A DNA stretch of 5,488 nucleotides from Verrucomicrobiales bacterium (GTDB lineage Bacteria; Verrucomicrobiota; Verrucomicrobiia; Limisphaerales; UBA9464). The stretch is from assembly GCA_003445095.1 (NCBI GenBank), contig DLVS01000405.1:1-5488 (forward strand), in the 5' to 3' direction. The position numbers and the translations under genes were made by a program. Under the pieces are notes generated by a model that searched no databases, was not told the DNA's origin, and was given only the letters and a program-made list of their open reading frames with translations. Position 1 is the first letter of the stretch. Each line of letters opens with the position of its first letter. Shown in pieces: positions 1 to 5,403 of the stretch.

Positions 1-986
1 TTTACGCCGAGTTGCGGCGTCACGAAAATTGGCGACGCCTTTGCATCGAACTCGAAACCCACGGTGAAGTCAGGCACGCGCGCCTTGTAAGCCAGCCGTA
101 CCGCGGCATCGGCGCGGCGCACCTCGGCTTCCATGGCCTTCAAACGTGGATTACGCTCAAAGGCGGTGGCGATGAGCTTGTCCGAAGTGAGATCGAGCGA
201 CGTGGTTTCAAACTGCTCGGGAACCGGCGGCGTGACATCTTCGGATTTGAGTCCGAGCGCCGCCTTGAACTGGGCGAGCAGCGGATTCCGCGAATCTTCG
301 AGATTGGCGATCTCGGTGGTGATCCGCTCCTGTTCGATCTGGGTGCGCAACACATCCTGCAACGTAACTTTCCCGACGTCGTTCTGAATGCGCGCCAGCG
401 TTTCAATTTCTCCCACAAGCTCGAGGGTTTCCCGATTCACGTTCACTCTCGCGTCCAGGAAGTAGAGTTCGTAGTAGGACTTCTTCAGGGTGAAGGCGGT
501 CTGTAGCACGGCGTTTTCAAAGACGAAGTATCTCGCCTCGCTCTCCGCCGACGCGACATTCGCTGCCCACTTCAATTTGCCCGGGCCAGGAAACTCCATC
601 ATCAGCCCAGGTACCGCGGACATGACGGCGTCCGCAATGTCGCTCTGAAACGTTAGTCGGGGGTCAGGCAGCGAGCGTTCCACGGTGATGCGCCGCACGG
701 ATGCATCCCACTCGAAGTAAGCCGCTTCAATTTTCGGCTGATTGAGCATTGCGAAGAGCAGAAAATCATGGAGCGGCGCGTTGGTAGTCAGCGTTGGCAG
801 GGCTGGCCGCTCGCCGGCTGGACGATAAGCTTGTCCGACCGATTCCCGATCCTGCCGCGCCCGTTTCTCGCCTTCCGTCGGTATCCCCACGCAGCCCGTG
901 AGGAGTGATACCACTGCGAGCATTGCAGGCCCCAGGCGCCGCGGAACCCCCCCATGGTGCGACGAGGATGTCGTGGGCAAGTTCAC
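1..986 (-). CDS. TolC/CusC-family outer-membrane efflux lipoprotein (3' end missing)
   Basis: Probable outer-membrane channel of a tripartite efflux pump, CusC/TolC type. The frame stays open for 328 codons from GTG at 986 to the left edge, so the C-terminus, usually 100 or more further residues, is outside the window. The N-terminus carries an export signal with R16-R17, a hydrophobic stretch and a lipobox LTGC with lipidation cysteine C32. The mature part is helical and polar: a first OEP-like repeat at about residues 70-255 (with FPGPGKLKW and KKSYYELYF segments), then the start of a second at about 270 (AFERNPRLKAMEAEVRRADA), the usual OEP pattern. The GTG is preceded by a purine-rich AGAGAGGG at good spacing. 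An internal ATG at residue 22 would leave too short a signal, and GTG at 992 lies too close to the ribosome site. Substrate is inferred from neighbours only. Adaptor and RND pump genes are expected beyond position 1. Confidence 0.88.
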   Translation of the reverse strand, partial: MNLPTTSSSHHGGVPRRLGPAMLAVVSLLTGCVGIPTEGEKRARQDRESVGQAYRPAGERPALPTLTTNAPLHDFLLFAMLNQPKIEAAYFEWDASVRRITVERSLPDPRLTFQSDIADAVMSAVPGLMMEFPGPGKLKWAANVASAESEARYFVFENAVLQTAFTLKKSYYELYFLDARVNVNRETLELVGEIETLARIQNDVGKVTLQDVLRTQIEQERITTEIANLEDSRNPLLAQFKAALGLKSEDVTPPVPEQFETTSLDLTSDKLIATAFERNPRLKAMEAEVRRADAAVRLAYKARVPDFTVGFEFDAKASPIFVTPQLGV

Positions 987-1245
987 TCCCACACCCTCTC
1001 TCCGACTGAAGGATTGGATTGCATTTAGCGCCGCCCATCGGGAGCTACTCGTTCTTAGGGGCCTTGGATATCCCGTCGCCACTTCGCGGAGCGGAGTCCT
1101 AAGGTGCCAAGTCGACCCCGCCTGGGCGGGGTTGGGAAGGGAGCCTGCCTGGCTGTGCCTAAGGTAGCACTCAGCGGGGCAGGCTCCATTGGTTAGACTT
1201 TCATCAGCTGTTCCCTAGCCCGGGCTTACATGCTTTGAACGAAGG
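987..1245. repeat. Repeat-dense intergenic region with two strong hairpins
   Basis: No gene is visible here. Two stable stem-loops stand out. CCCCGCC (1116-1122) faces GGCGGGG (1125-1131), extendable with one wobble pair to 1113-1134. GGAGCCTGCC (1140-1149) faces GGCAGGCTCC (1178-1187), a perfect 10-bp inverted repeat with a nested GTGC/GCAC pair (1155-1158, 1167-1170). The octamer CCTAAGGT occurs at 1098-1105 and again exactly 60 nt on at 1158-1165, and CTTAGG at 1054-1059 is complementary to CCTAAG at 1098-1103. Neither strong hairpin is followed by a T-run on the minus strand, so they are not textbook intrinsic terminators. A REP-like dispersed repeat or an mRNA-stabilising structure between the eight-cysteine gene and the TolC-like gene fits better. 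There is also a 10-bp palindrome AGCCCGGGCT at 1217-1226. Confidence 0.55.
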
Positions 1246-1725
1246 TTATTTAGCCTCCTTCTCCATGCCTTTGGTCTTCCCGCTGCCTGGTTTGGTGGCA
1301 CAGCAGAATGCGGAGTCAGCACCGCAAGCTCCGCAACTGTGCTTGAGCTCGGTTATGTCGCCCTTGGCGTGGCCAACGACGGTCAGGGTCGATTTGCACC
1401 CTGCGCACGGATGAGTGCCGATAATTTCAGTTGGCTGGCCGTGCTCGTTCAAGATCTGCGCGCCCTTGACCCCCTGCTTCACGCGAGTCACCCACACGGT
1501 CTTGCATTTGGCGCACACCATCGCGACGGAGTCATCCGTCTTAAGGGCGTCTGCATCCTGCTTGGTTTCGATTCCCTGGAGCATGATCAGATGCTCGGCA
1601 CCCTTCATGGGCTTCATCGGCTTGGCTTCGTCGGCGGCGGCGGCCGTCAATGGCAGCCAAAGCGCCAGTGCTGTCGCGAATGCCATGCCGGCAAGTAGGA
1701 GGCTCTTAGCGGTTGTAGTCTTCAT
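1246..1725 (-). CDS. Exported eight-cysteine protein, function unknown, possible metal binding
   Basis: A 159-residue protein with a clear Sec signal peptide: K2, a hydrophobic core at about residues 9-28 and an alanine-rich cleavage zone near residue 31. The mature protein has eight cysteines in four pairs: C71-x2-C74, C107-x2-C110, C131-x2-C134 and the adjacent C141-C142. Five histidines lie in the mature part (45, 95, 106, 119, 129), two of them next to cysteine pairs. A short KPMKPMKG segment follows the signal. The spacing suggests one or two zinc-ribbon-like sites. I know no characterised member, but it resembles hypothetical proteins I associate with Verrucomicrobiota. I chose ATG at 1725 because GGAAGGG sits about 7 nt upstream; the in-frame ATG at 1743 would put six polar residues ahead of the signal. 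Metal binding is inferred from the cysteines and neighbouring genes. A periplasmic thiol or redox role is possible. Confidence 0.85.
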   Translation of the reverse strand: MKTTTAKSLLLAGMAFATALALWLPLTAAAADEAKPMKPMKGAEHLIMLQGIETKQDADALKTDDSVAMVCAKCKTVWVTRVKQGVKGAQILNEHGQPTEIIGTHPCAGCKSTLTVVGHAKGDITELKHSCGACGADSAFCCATKPGSGKTKGMEKEAK

Positions 1726-1806
1726 GTTTCTATTCCCTTCCATTTTTTGGTTTATTACCTCGTAGCAAGCAGTTGCCTTGCCCGAAAAATCTTCAAAGCG
1801 GCGGAA

Positions 1807-2214
1807 TCATTCTTCCGAAGACCGTTTCTGAGAATTGCGGTCGTCGTCCCAGTTTAGGGACTCTCGAATGACTTGAATCAGCCTAATGGGTCCGTCCTGC
1901 TTGGCTACAAAGCTCGTTGCCCCGGCCGCGAGCGCCATCGGCCCGGTGCGTTTCGCGTCGAACATGGTCGTTGCGATGATCGGCAAGATCAGCGAGTGGG
2001 CGCGAAGCTCTCGGATCAGGTCCAAGCCGCTCGATGACTTCAGCTTAATGTCCGTTAGCACGACGTCCGGACGCAGCGACACGATGGCGGCAAAGGCTTC
2101 CTTCGCGTCTTCCGCCTGGCCGCAGACCGTCAAGTCGAGTTCGCGCTCGATGGCCTCTACAAGGCTTCGGCGCATTAGGGGATGGTCCTCGATGACGAAA
2201 ACTTTGCTCGTCAT
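1807..2214 (-). CDS. Stand-alone receiver-domain response regulator (no output domain)
   Basis: A 135-residue protein that is almost entirely a CheY-like receiver domain. Visible are the acidic pair E9-D10, phospho-acceptor D55 in LTDIKL, the conserved hydroxyl residue at T82 or T83, and lysine K105 in FVAKQ. The IEDHPLMRRSL opening and the VAKQDGP ending match NarL-type receivers, and it resembles the receiver of the 2514-3206 regulator. After about residue 120 only a polar tail (NWDDDRNSQKRSSEE) remains, with no helix-turn-helix, and the DNA after the stop shows no remnant of one. The usual proline after the phospho-aspartate loop is replaced by K59. I placed the start at ATG 2214, right before the receiver's first strand; an in-frame start at 2379 would add 55 residues that look like translated leader. 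It may act as a phosphate sink or a protein-protein signalling partner of the adjacent kinase. Confidence 0.85.
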   Translation of the reverse strand: MTSKVFVIEDHPLMRRSLVEAIERELDLTVCGQAEDAKEAFAAIVSLRPDVVLTDIKLKSSSGLDLIRELRAHSLILPIIATTMFDAKRTGPMALAAGATSFVAKQDGPIRLIQVIRESLNWDDDRNSQKRSSEE

Positions 2215-2244
2215 AAATGTCGCCCCAGGGGGACTGAACTTGCA

Positions 2245-2258
2245 TGGACCTTGGACCT
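2245..2258. promoter_or_regulatory. Tandem 7-bp direct repeat upstream of the receiver-only gene
   Basis: TGGACCT is repeated twice without a spacer, ending 31 nt before the ATG at 2214. Tandem short repeats at this distance can be regulator binding sites or can overlap a promoter. The sequence alone cannot separate this from chance, and no matching copy was noticed in front of the other genes. Confidence 0.2.
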
Positions 2259-2331
2259 CGGCCAAGAATGCGTCCAGACGCCCGACTCGTCTGGGCTTTC
2301 TAGGGCGGCGGTTCTGTTCACGGCATCCACT

Positions 2332-2373
2332 ATGGCCGATCAGAAGGCCTTCTCCCATCGGCAGGACGGCCAT
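2332..2373. promoter_or_regulatory. Nested inverted repeat (operator, terminator or RNA hairpin)
   Basis: A perfect 12-bp palindrome AGAAGGCCTTCT (2342-2353) is flanked by GCCGAT (2335-2340) and ATCGGC (2357-2362), giving an almost continuous stem. A competing partner for the left arm lies just outside: ATGGCCG (2332-2338) against CGGCCAT (2367-2373). It lies about 140 nt after the stop of the LuxR-type regulator and about 120 nt before the start of the receiver-only gene. No T-run follows on the minus strand, which argues against a simple intrinsic terminator. Confidence 0.35.
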
Positions 2374-2513
2374 CCGCACGTAGGGCTGGGAAGCCGCGGC
2401 GGATAGGGGAAATGCTTATCACCCCATAGGCCGGTCCGTGCGAATCATGGGAGGAAATCGAGAAATCGATGAGGGAGCAGATTTCCGAAGCAGAAGGTGT
2501 GCGCAGTATTCGA

Positions 2514-3206
2514 CTACGCCTGGGGTCCGCCCTGCGACACGACCCAGCGGATGGCGAAGCGGATGAACTCCGGAGTGGTCTTCAAGCCGAGCTTCTCCTT
2601 GATGTGGCCGCGATGCACGTCAACGGTCTTTGGGCTGAGGTGCAATCGGCTGCCGATTTCATTTGTGCCCCAGCCTTCTCCGAATAAGCGGAGTACCTCC
2701 AGTTCCCGGTCGGAGAGCCTTTCTTCCGGGCCACCACTAGGTTGGCGCGCTGGACCTACCAAAGATTCCAACAGTTTCGCCGACATCCGCGGACTGAGCG
2801 CGACCTGGCCTCCCAACACCGTGCGGATAGCGGCCGCGAGCCGCTCTGGGCCCTCCTGCTTCATCACGTAACCGCGTCCTCCGGCCCGCAACACGCGGGC
2901 CGCGAAGAGGGATTCGTCCTGCATGGACATCGCCAGCACGGGCAGACCGGGGTGGAGCGCCTGAATGTCCTTGGTGAGCTCCAATCCGTCCTTGTCCGGC
3001 AGCCCCATGTCCATAAGCACCAGGTCCGGCTTCACCTTCGCGATGGCCTCCATCGCTTCCTGCGCGGTACCCGCCTCGCCGCAGACGACCAGATCCGGCT
3101 CGCGGTTCAGCAGGTCCGCCTGGCCGCGCCGCATGAGCGGATGGTCGTCCACGAGCAGGATTCGCTTCCGCTCCGCTGATCCGGCCTGGGTGAGTTTCCG
3201 AGGCAT
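2514..3206 (-). CDS. NarL/FixJ-family response regulator with LuxR-type DNA-binding domain
   Basis: A 230-residue transcription regulator, normal length for the NarL family. The receiver spans about residues 14-130: acidic pair D20-D21, phospho-acceptor D66 in LMDMGLPD, S94 and K116 in VMKQEGP. After a proline/glycine linker comes a LuxR-type helix-turn-helix at about 163-225, with LSDRELEVLRL, NEIGSRLHLSPKTVDVHRGHI and KEKLG. All residues needed for phosphorylation and DNA binding appear present. Its ATG overlaps the stop of the kinase gene by one base (TAATG), and no Shine-Dalgarno is seen upstream, so translation probably depends on reinitiation after the kinase is read. The pair should form one two-component system: the kinase phosphorylates D66 and the dimer binds promoters. 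The target is not evident; the efflux or cysteine-protein genes here are the obvious candidates. Confidence 0.95.
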   Translation of the reverse strand: MPRKLTQAGSAERKRILLVDDHPLMRRGQADLLNREPDLVVCGEAGTAQEAMEAIAKVKPDLVLMDMGLPDKDGLELTKDIQALHPGLPVLAMSMQDESLFAARVLRAGGRGYVMKQEGPERLAAAIRTVLGGQVALSPRMSAKLLESLVGPARQPSGGPEERLSDRELEVLRLFGEGWGTNEIGSRLHLSPKTVDVHRGHIKEKLGLKTTPEFIRFAIRWVVSQGGPQA

Positions 3207-4627
3207 TAGCTGGAGGTGGTTCGTCCCAACACGGCTTTCGGCACGGAGCAGAGGACTTCGACTCCGCCGGCGGGATGCGACTGAACTTTGAGCCGGCCGC
3301 CGACTAACCTGGCGCGCTGCTCCATCGTGCGCAGGCCGAGTCCGCGCAGTGGGCGCGCGGCCCCGAAGCCGACGCCGTTGTCGCGCACGCTCAGTTGCAG
3401 ACCCGGCGGCAAGTGGCGCAGTTCGATGTCAATGCGCGTGGCCTGGCTGTGCTTGAGCGCGTTGTGCGTCGCCTCTTGCGCGATGCGATACAGGTGACTG
3501 GCCGCCGCCTGGTTCTGCACCAAAACGGTCTTCTCGCCCGTGAACGCGCAGGCGATGTCGCGCTCTGCATTCACTCGCTCGGCCAGGTTTTCCAATCCCT
3601 CCACCAATCCTTCCGGCGTTGCCTGCACTGCGTAAAGATCATGAGCGAGACGACGCGCCTGCGTCAGTGCCGTGCCAAGTTCGGTGCAGAGTTGGCCGAC
3701 GGTTTCGGCCTGAGGCGCGTTCGCCGACTGCAAGTCGCGGTACAGCCCGTTCATCAGGAAGAGCAGCCCGCCAATTTGCTGGCCGAGTCCGTCGTGCAAC
3801 TCCCGCGCAATGCGCGTCCGCTCCTGCTCGCTCGCGGTCGCCACGGCTTGCTCCAACTCCCGGCGCACGGAAATATCGCGGACCAATGCCGTGAACAATC
3901 TCCCATCCCCGAGCCGGACTTCGCTGACCGACAGCTCCATTGGGAACACCGTTCCATTCTTGCGCTGTCCCTCTAATTCGAGACCGATGCCAATGTTCGT
4001 CGCCTGCCCCGTCCGAAGGTAATTGGCCAAAGCAGCGTCGTGATTCTTCTGATCCGGTGAAAGCATGAGAACGCTTACGTTTCGTCCTAGAATTTCCTCA
4101 GGCGCGTAGCCGAACATGCTGCAGGCCGCAGGGTTGATGGACTCAACGAGAGCGCCGTCATCCAGGGTAATGATGCCTTCGACGGCCGTTTCGAGGATGG
4201 CCCGAAGGCGTTGCTCGCTGTCGCGCATGGCCTCTTCCATCCGTTTGCGCTCCGTGATGTCGGCACGAATCGCGATGTATTGGCGGGGTTTTCCCGCTGT
4301 GTCGAGGAACGGGACGATGGTCGTGTCCACCCAATAGTGCGAACCGTCCTTCGCCCGGTTCTTGATTTCACCACGCCAGACTTGTCCGTTACCAATTGTT
4401 ACCCAGAGTTCGCGGATGAACTCCTTGGGATGATGCTTGGAGTTGATGATGCGGTGGTCCTGCCCCAGCAATTCTTCGCGGGAGTATTTGGAAATGGCGC
4501 AAAACTTGTCGTTTACGTAGGTGATTTCCCCTTGAGCGTTCGTGACGGCCACGATGGCGTGCTCGTCGAGCGCCGATTTTAACTCGGCGAGTTCGGCTTC
4601 TGGCGTAGGGCCGGGGGCGCGCTTCAT
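3206..4627 (-). CDS. Soluble PAS-PAS sensor histidine kinase, NarL type (HisKA_3)
   Basis: A 473-residue kinase without a signal peptide or membrane segment, so a cytoplasmic sensor. PAS1 (about 15-128) has W84, KNRAKDG and YWVD, a common redox/ligand PAS pattern also found in Aer. PAS2 (about 137-253) resembles FixL: it keeps a histidine (H196) where FixL holds haem but differs at other pocket positions. The dimerisation helix has the phospho-acceptor H278 in [11 protein letters not shown], typical of HisKA_3. The ATPase domain follows, with N389 in [17 protein letters not shown] at 416-422 and GLGL at 429-432. All catalytic boxes are intact. The start is uncertain: GTG at 4648 would add seven residues and neither site has a clear ribosome binding sequence; I prefer the ATG. 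It follows the cysteine-motif gene by 49 nt and is coupled to the response regulator by a one-base overlap. The signal is unknown; cytoplasmic redox, oxygen or metal are candidates. Confidence 0.93.
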   Translation of the reverse strand: MKRAPGPTPEAELAELKSALDEHAIVAVTNAQGEITYVNDKFCAISKYSREELLGQDHRIINSKHHPKEFIRELWVTIGNGQVWRGEIKNRAKDGSHYWVDTTIVPFLDTAGKPRQYIAIRADITERKRMEEAMRDSEQRLRAILETAVEGIITLDDGALVESINPAACSMFGYAPEEILGRNVSVLMLSPDQKNHDAALANYLRTGQATNIGIGLELEGQRKNGTVFPMELSVSEVRLGDGRLFTALVRDISVRRELEQAVATASEQERTRIARELHDGLGQQIGGLLFLMNGLYRDLQSANAPQAETVGQLCTELGTALTQARRLAHDLYAVQATPEGLVEGLENLAERVNAERDIACAFTGEKTVLVQNQAAASHLYRIAQEATHNALKHSQATRIDIELRHLPPGLQLSVRDNGVGFGAARPLRGLGLRTMEQRARLVGGRLKVQSHPAGGVEVLCSVPKAVLGRTTSS

Positions 4628-4676
4628 GATTTGGTGGAGCGCAGGCACAGCGCGTGATTGAAAGCGTGGGCGAAGA

Positions 4677-4994
4677 TCATTTTTTCTTTTTCACCTCTTC
4701 ATCAAGCTTGGTGAGGAACTTCTTGGGGTCCTTCTTGAAGTCCTTCACGCAACTCTTGCAGCAGAACTTCATCGTTTGCCCCTCGAAAACCATTTCCACA
4801 GGCTTCATGTCGCTGCCTTCGAACTTCTCGTCCGAGACCACGCAAAAATCCAGCGGGTAGGGCTTTGCTTTCTCCTCTTTGGCGGCGGCGGTGGGCAGGG
4901 AATCTGGCCCGTGGGCCTTGTCATCGGCGTGGACAGCCAGGGAGGTGAAACCAGCGACTAGCGTGGCAATGAGAAGAAACTTCGGTGTTTTCAT
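4677..4994 (-). CDS. Exported small protein with YHS/TRASH-like cysteine motif, probable metal binding
   Basis: A 105-residue protein. A Sec signal peptide (K2, K5, hydrophobic core to about residue 20) ends at VHA, with likely cleavage after A23. The mature part is one compact domain: [11 protein letters not shown] with C51, then [11 protein letters not shown] with C78, C79 and C82, then a basic [12 protein letters not shown] helix and a lysine tail. The C...CCxxC spacing with the surrounding PLDxCxVS and F...DPxKFL pattern matches small YHS/TRASH-like proteins thought to bind soft metals such as copper. ATG at 4994 was chosen because it directly opens the signal peptide; an in-frame ATG at 5048 would add 18 polar residues and reach past the previous stop. 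It is a paralogue of the 5054-5347 lipoprotein, 59 nt downstream of it, and probably cotranscribed with it and the kinase. It may act as a periplasmic metal chaperone or buffer; no activity is shown. Confidence 0.88.
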   Translation of the reverse strand: MKTPKFLLIATLVAGFTSLAVHADDKAHGPDSLPTAAAKEEKAKPYPLDFCVVSDEKFEGSDMKPVEMVFEGQTMKFCCKSCVKDFKKDPKKFLTKLDEEVKKKK

Positions 4995-5053
4995 TTTCGG
5001 GTGACTGATTGTGTTTGTGTAAAAGCCGTCACGACGCGTAACGGCCAAAAAAG

Positions 5054-5347
5054 TTACTTGGTCCCGGCGAGCTTGCTGAGGTACTTGGCAGGATCCGTGT
5101 CAAAGTCCTTCCGACAGTCCTGACAGCACAGTTTAATTTCCTGGCCCTGATAGACAAACAAGACGGGTTTGCCGTGATCAAAGGCGTCGTCAGAGACGAT
5201 ACACTTGTCGAGCGGATAGGGCTTGGCGACCGCCGAGCCCTGCGTGTGGCCGGCGTGGTCATGGTGCTCGTCGGACTGGCAGCCGACGAAGAGGAAGACG
5301 GCGACTCCAGCCATCACGGAGGTAGAGAGGATTCTGAGGGATTTCAT
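5054..5347 (-). CDS. His-rich lipoprotein with YHS/TRASH-like cysteine motif, probable metal binding
   Basis: A 97-residue lipoprotein. The signal (K2, R5, hydrophobic core 6-20) ends in FVGC, making C23 the likely lipid-anchored cysteine; phenylalanine at -3 is less common than leucine but accepted. Directly after it is a histidine cluster, HHDHAGH (28-34), then the same domain as in the next gene: PYPLDKCIVSD with C49, GQEIKLCCQDC with C74, C75 and C78, and FDTDPAKYLSKL. Histidines plus C...CCxxC suggest capture of copper, zinc or a similar metal at a membrane surface. It follows the sigma-factor stop by 56 nt and precedes its soluble paralogue, which points to a shared transcript. No strong Shine-Dalgarno is seen before the ATG. 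Metal identity and membrane (inner or outer) cannot be read with confidence. Residue +2 is Q, not D, so inner-membrane retention is not indicated by the E. coli rule. Confidence 0.9.
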   Translation of the reverse strand: MKSLRILSTSVMAGVAVFLFVGCQSDEHHDHAGHTQGSAVAKPYPLDKCIVSDDAFDHGKPVLFVYQGQEIKLCCQDCRKDFDTDPAKYLSKLAGTK

Positions 5348-5376
5348 TTCGGTTCAGGTGTTTTTGAATTTACCGA

Positions 5377-5396
5377 CTGGCCGCCGAGGCGGCTGG
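5377..5396. other. Hairpin just after the sigma-factor stop
   Basis: GCCGCC (5380-5385) faces GGCGGC (5388-5393) and can be extended by two wobble pairs and one C-G pair to 5377-5396. On the minus strand it begins 8 nt after the sigma-factor stop and lies about 30 nt before the lipoprotein start. There is no T-run behind it. It could attenuate read-through from the sigma gene into the metal-protein genes, or protect the 3' end of the sigma message. Confidence 0.3.
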
Positions 5397-5403
5397 CAAA
5401 GTT

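Larger units (their letters stand above)
2215..2513. other. Non-coding gap between the two regulators, with inverted repeats
   Basis: No gene is supported here. The reading frame extending upstream from the receiver-only gene gives a basic, low-complexity translation and is best read as leader. Structures visible: a nested hairpin at 2332-2373 and a perfect 7-bp tandem repeat at 2245-2258 (both listed separately), and GGAAATC (2453-2459) facing GATTTCC (2480-2486) just after the stop of the LuxR-type regulator. The gap must hold the promoter of the receiver-only gene if that gene is transcribed separately. I could not pick a convincing -35/-10 pair. Confidence 0.6.

Noticed and set aside
12..506. 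Plus-strand open frame of 164 codons over the TolC-like gene
   Set aside because: The minus-strand frame in the same place stays open for 328 codons and gives a coherent lipoprotein with OEP repeats. The plus-strand translation is arginine-rich and shows no domain.
766..1038. Minus-strand 90-codon ORF at the start of the efflux gene
   Set aside because: It is in a different frame from the TolC-like reading, and its peptide has no signal or domain; it is a shadow.
1116..1131. Intrinsic terminator for the eight-cysteine gene
   Set aside because: The hairpin is strong but lies about 115 nt past the stop and is not followed by a T-run on the minus strand; it was kept as part of the repeat region instead.
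1765..1781. Small inverted repeat GCAAG/CTTGC after the receiver-only gene as a terminator
   Set aside because: Only 5 bp of stem and no T-run on the minus strand; too weak to call.
2215..2379. N-terminal extension of the receiver-only regulator from an upstream ATG
   Set aside because: The extra 55 residues are basic and low in complexity, and the receiver begins exactly at the ATG at 2214.
3395..3976. Plus-strand 193-codon frame opposite the kinase
   Set aside because: It lies antisense to a fully conserved kinase reading and reflects GC-rich third positions; no domain is seen.
4211..4582. Plus-strand 123-codon frame opposite the first PAS domain
   Set aside because: It is antisense to the intact PAS-coding frame, with no recognisable domain.
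3991..4627. FAD-binding Aer-type PAS in the kinase N-terminus
   Set aside because: The conserved tryptophan and KNRxKDG/YWV pattern are present, but the RHPD segment that helps bind FAD in Aer is not. The pattern is common in PAS domains without known flavin, so cofactor binding is not claimed.
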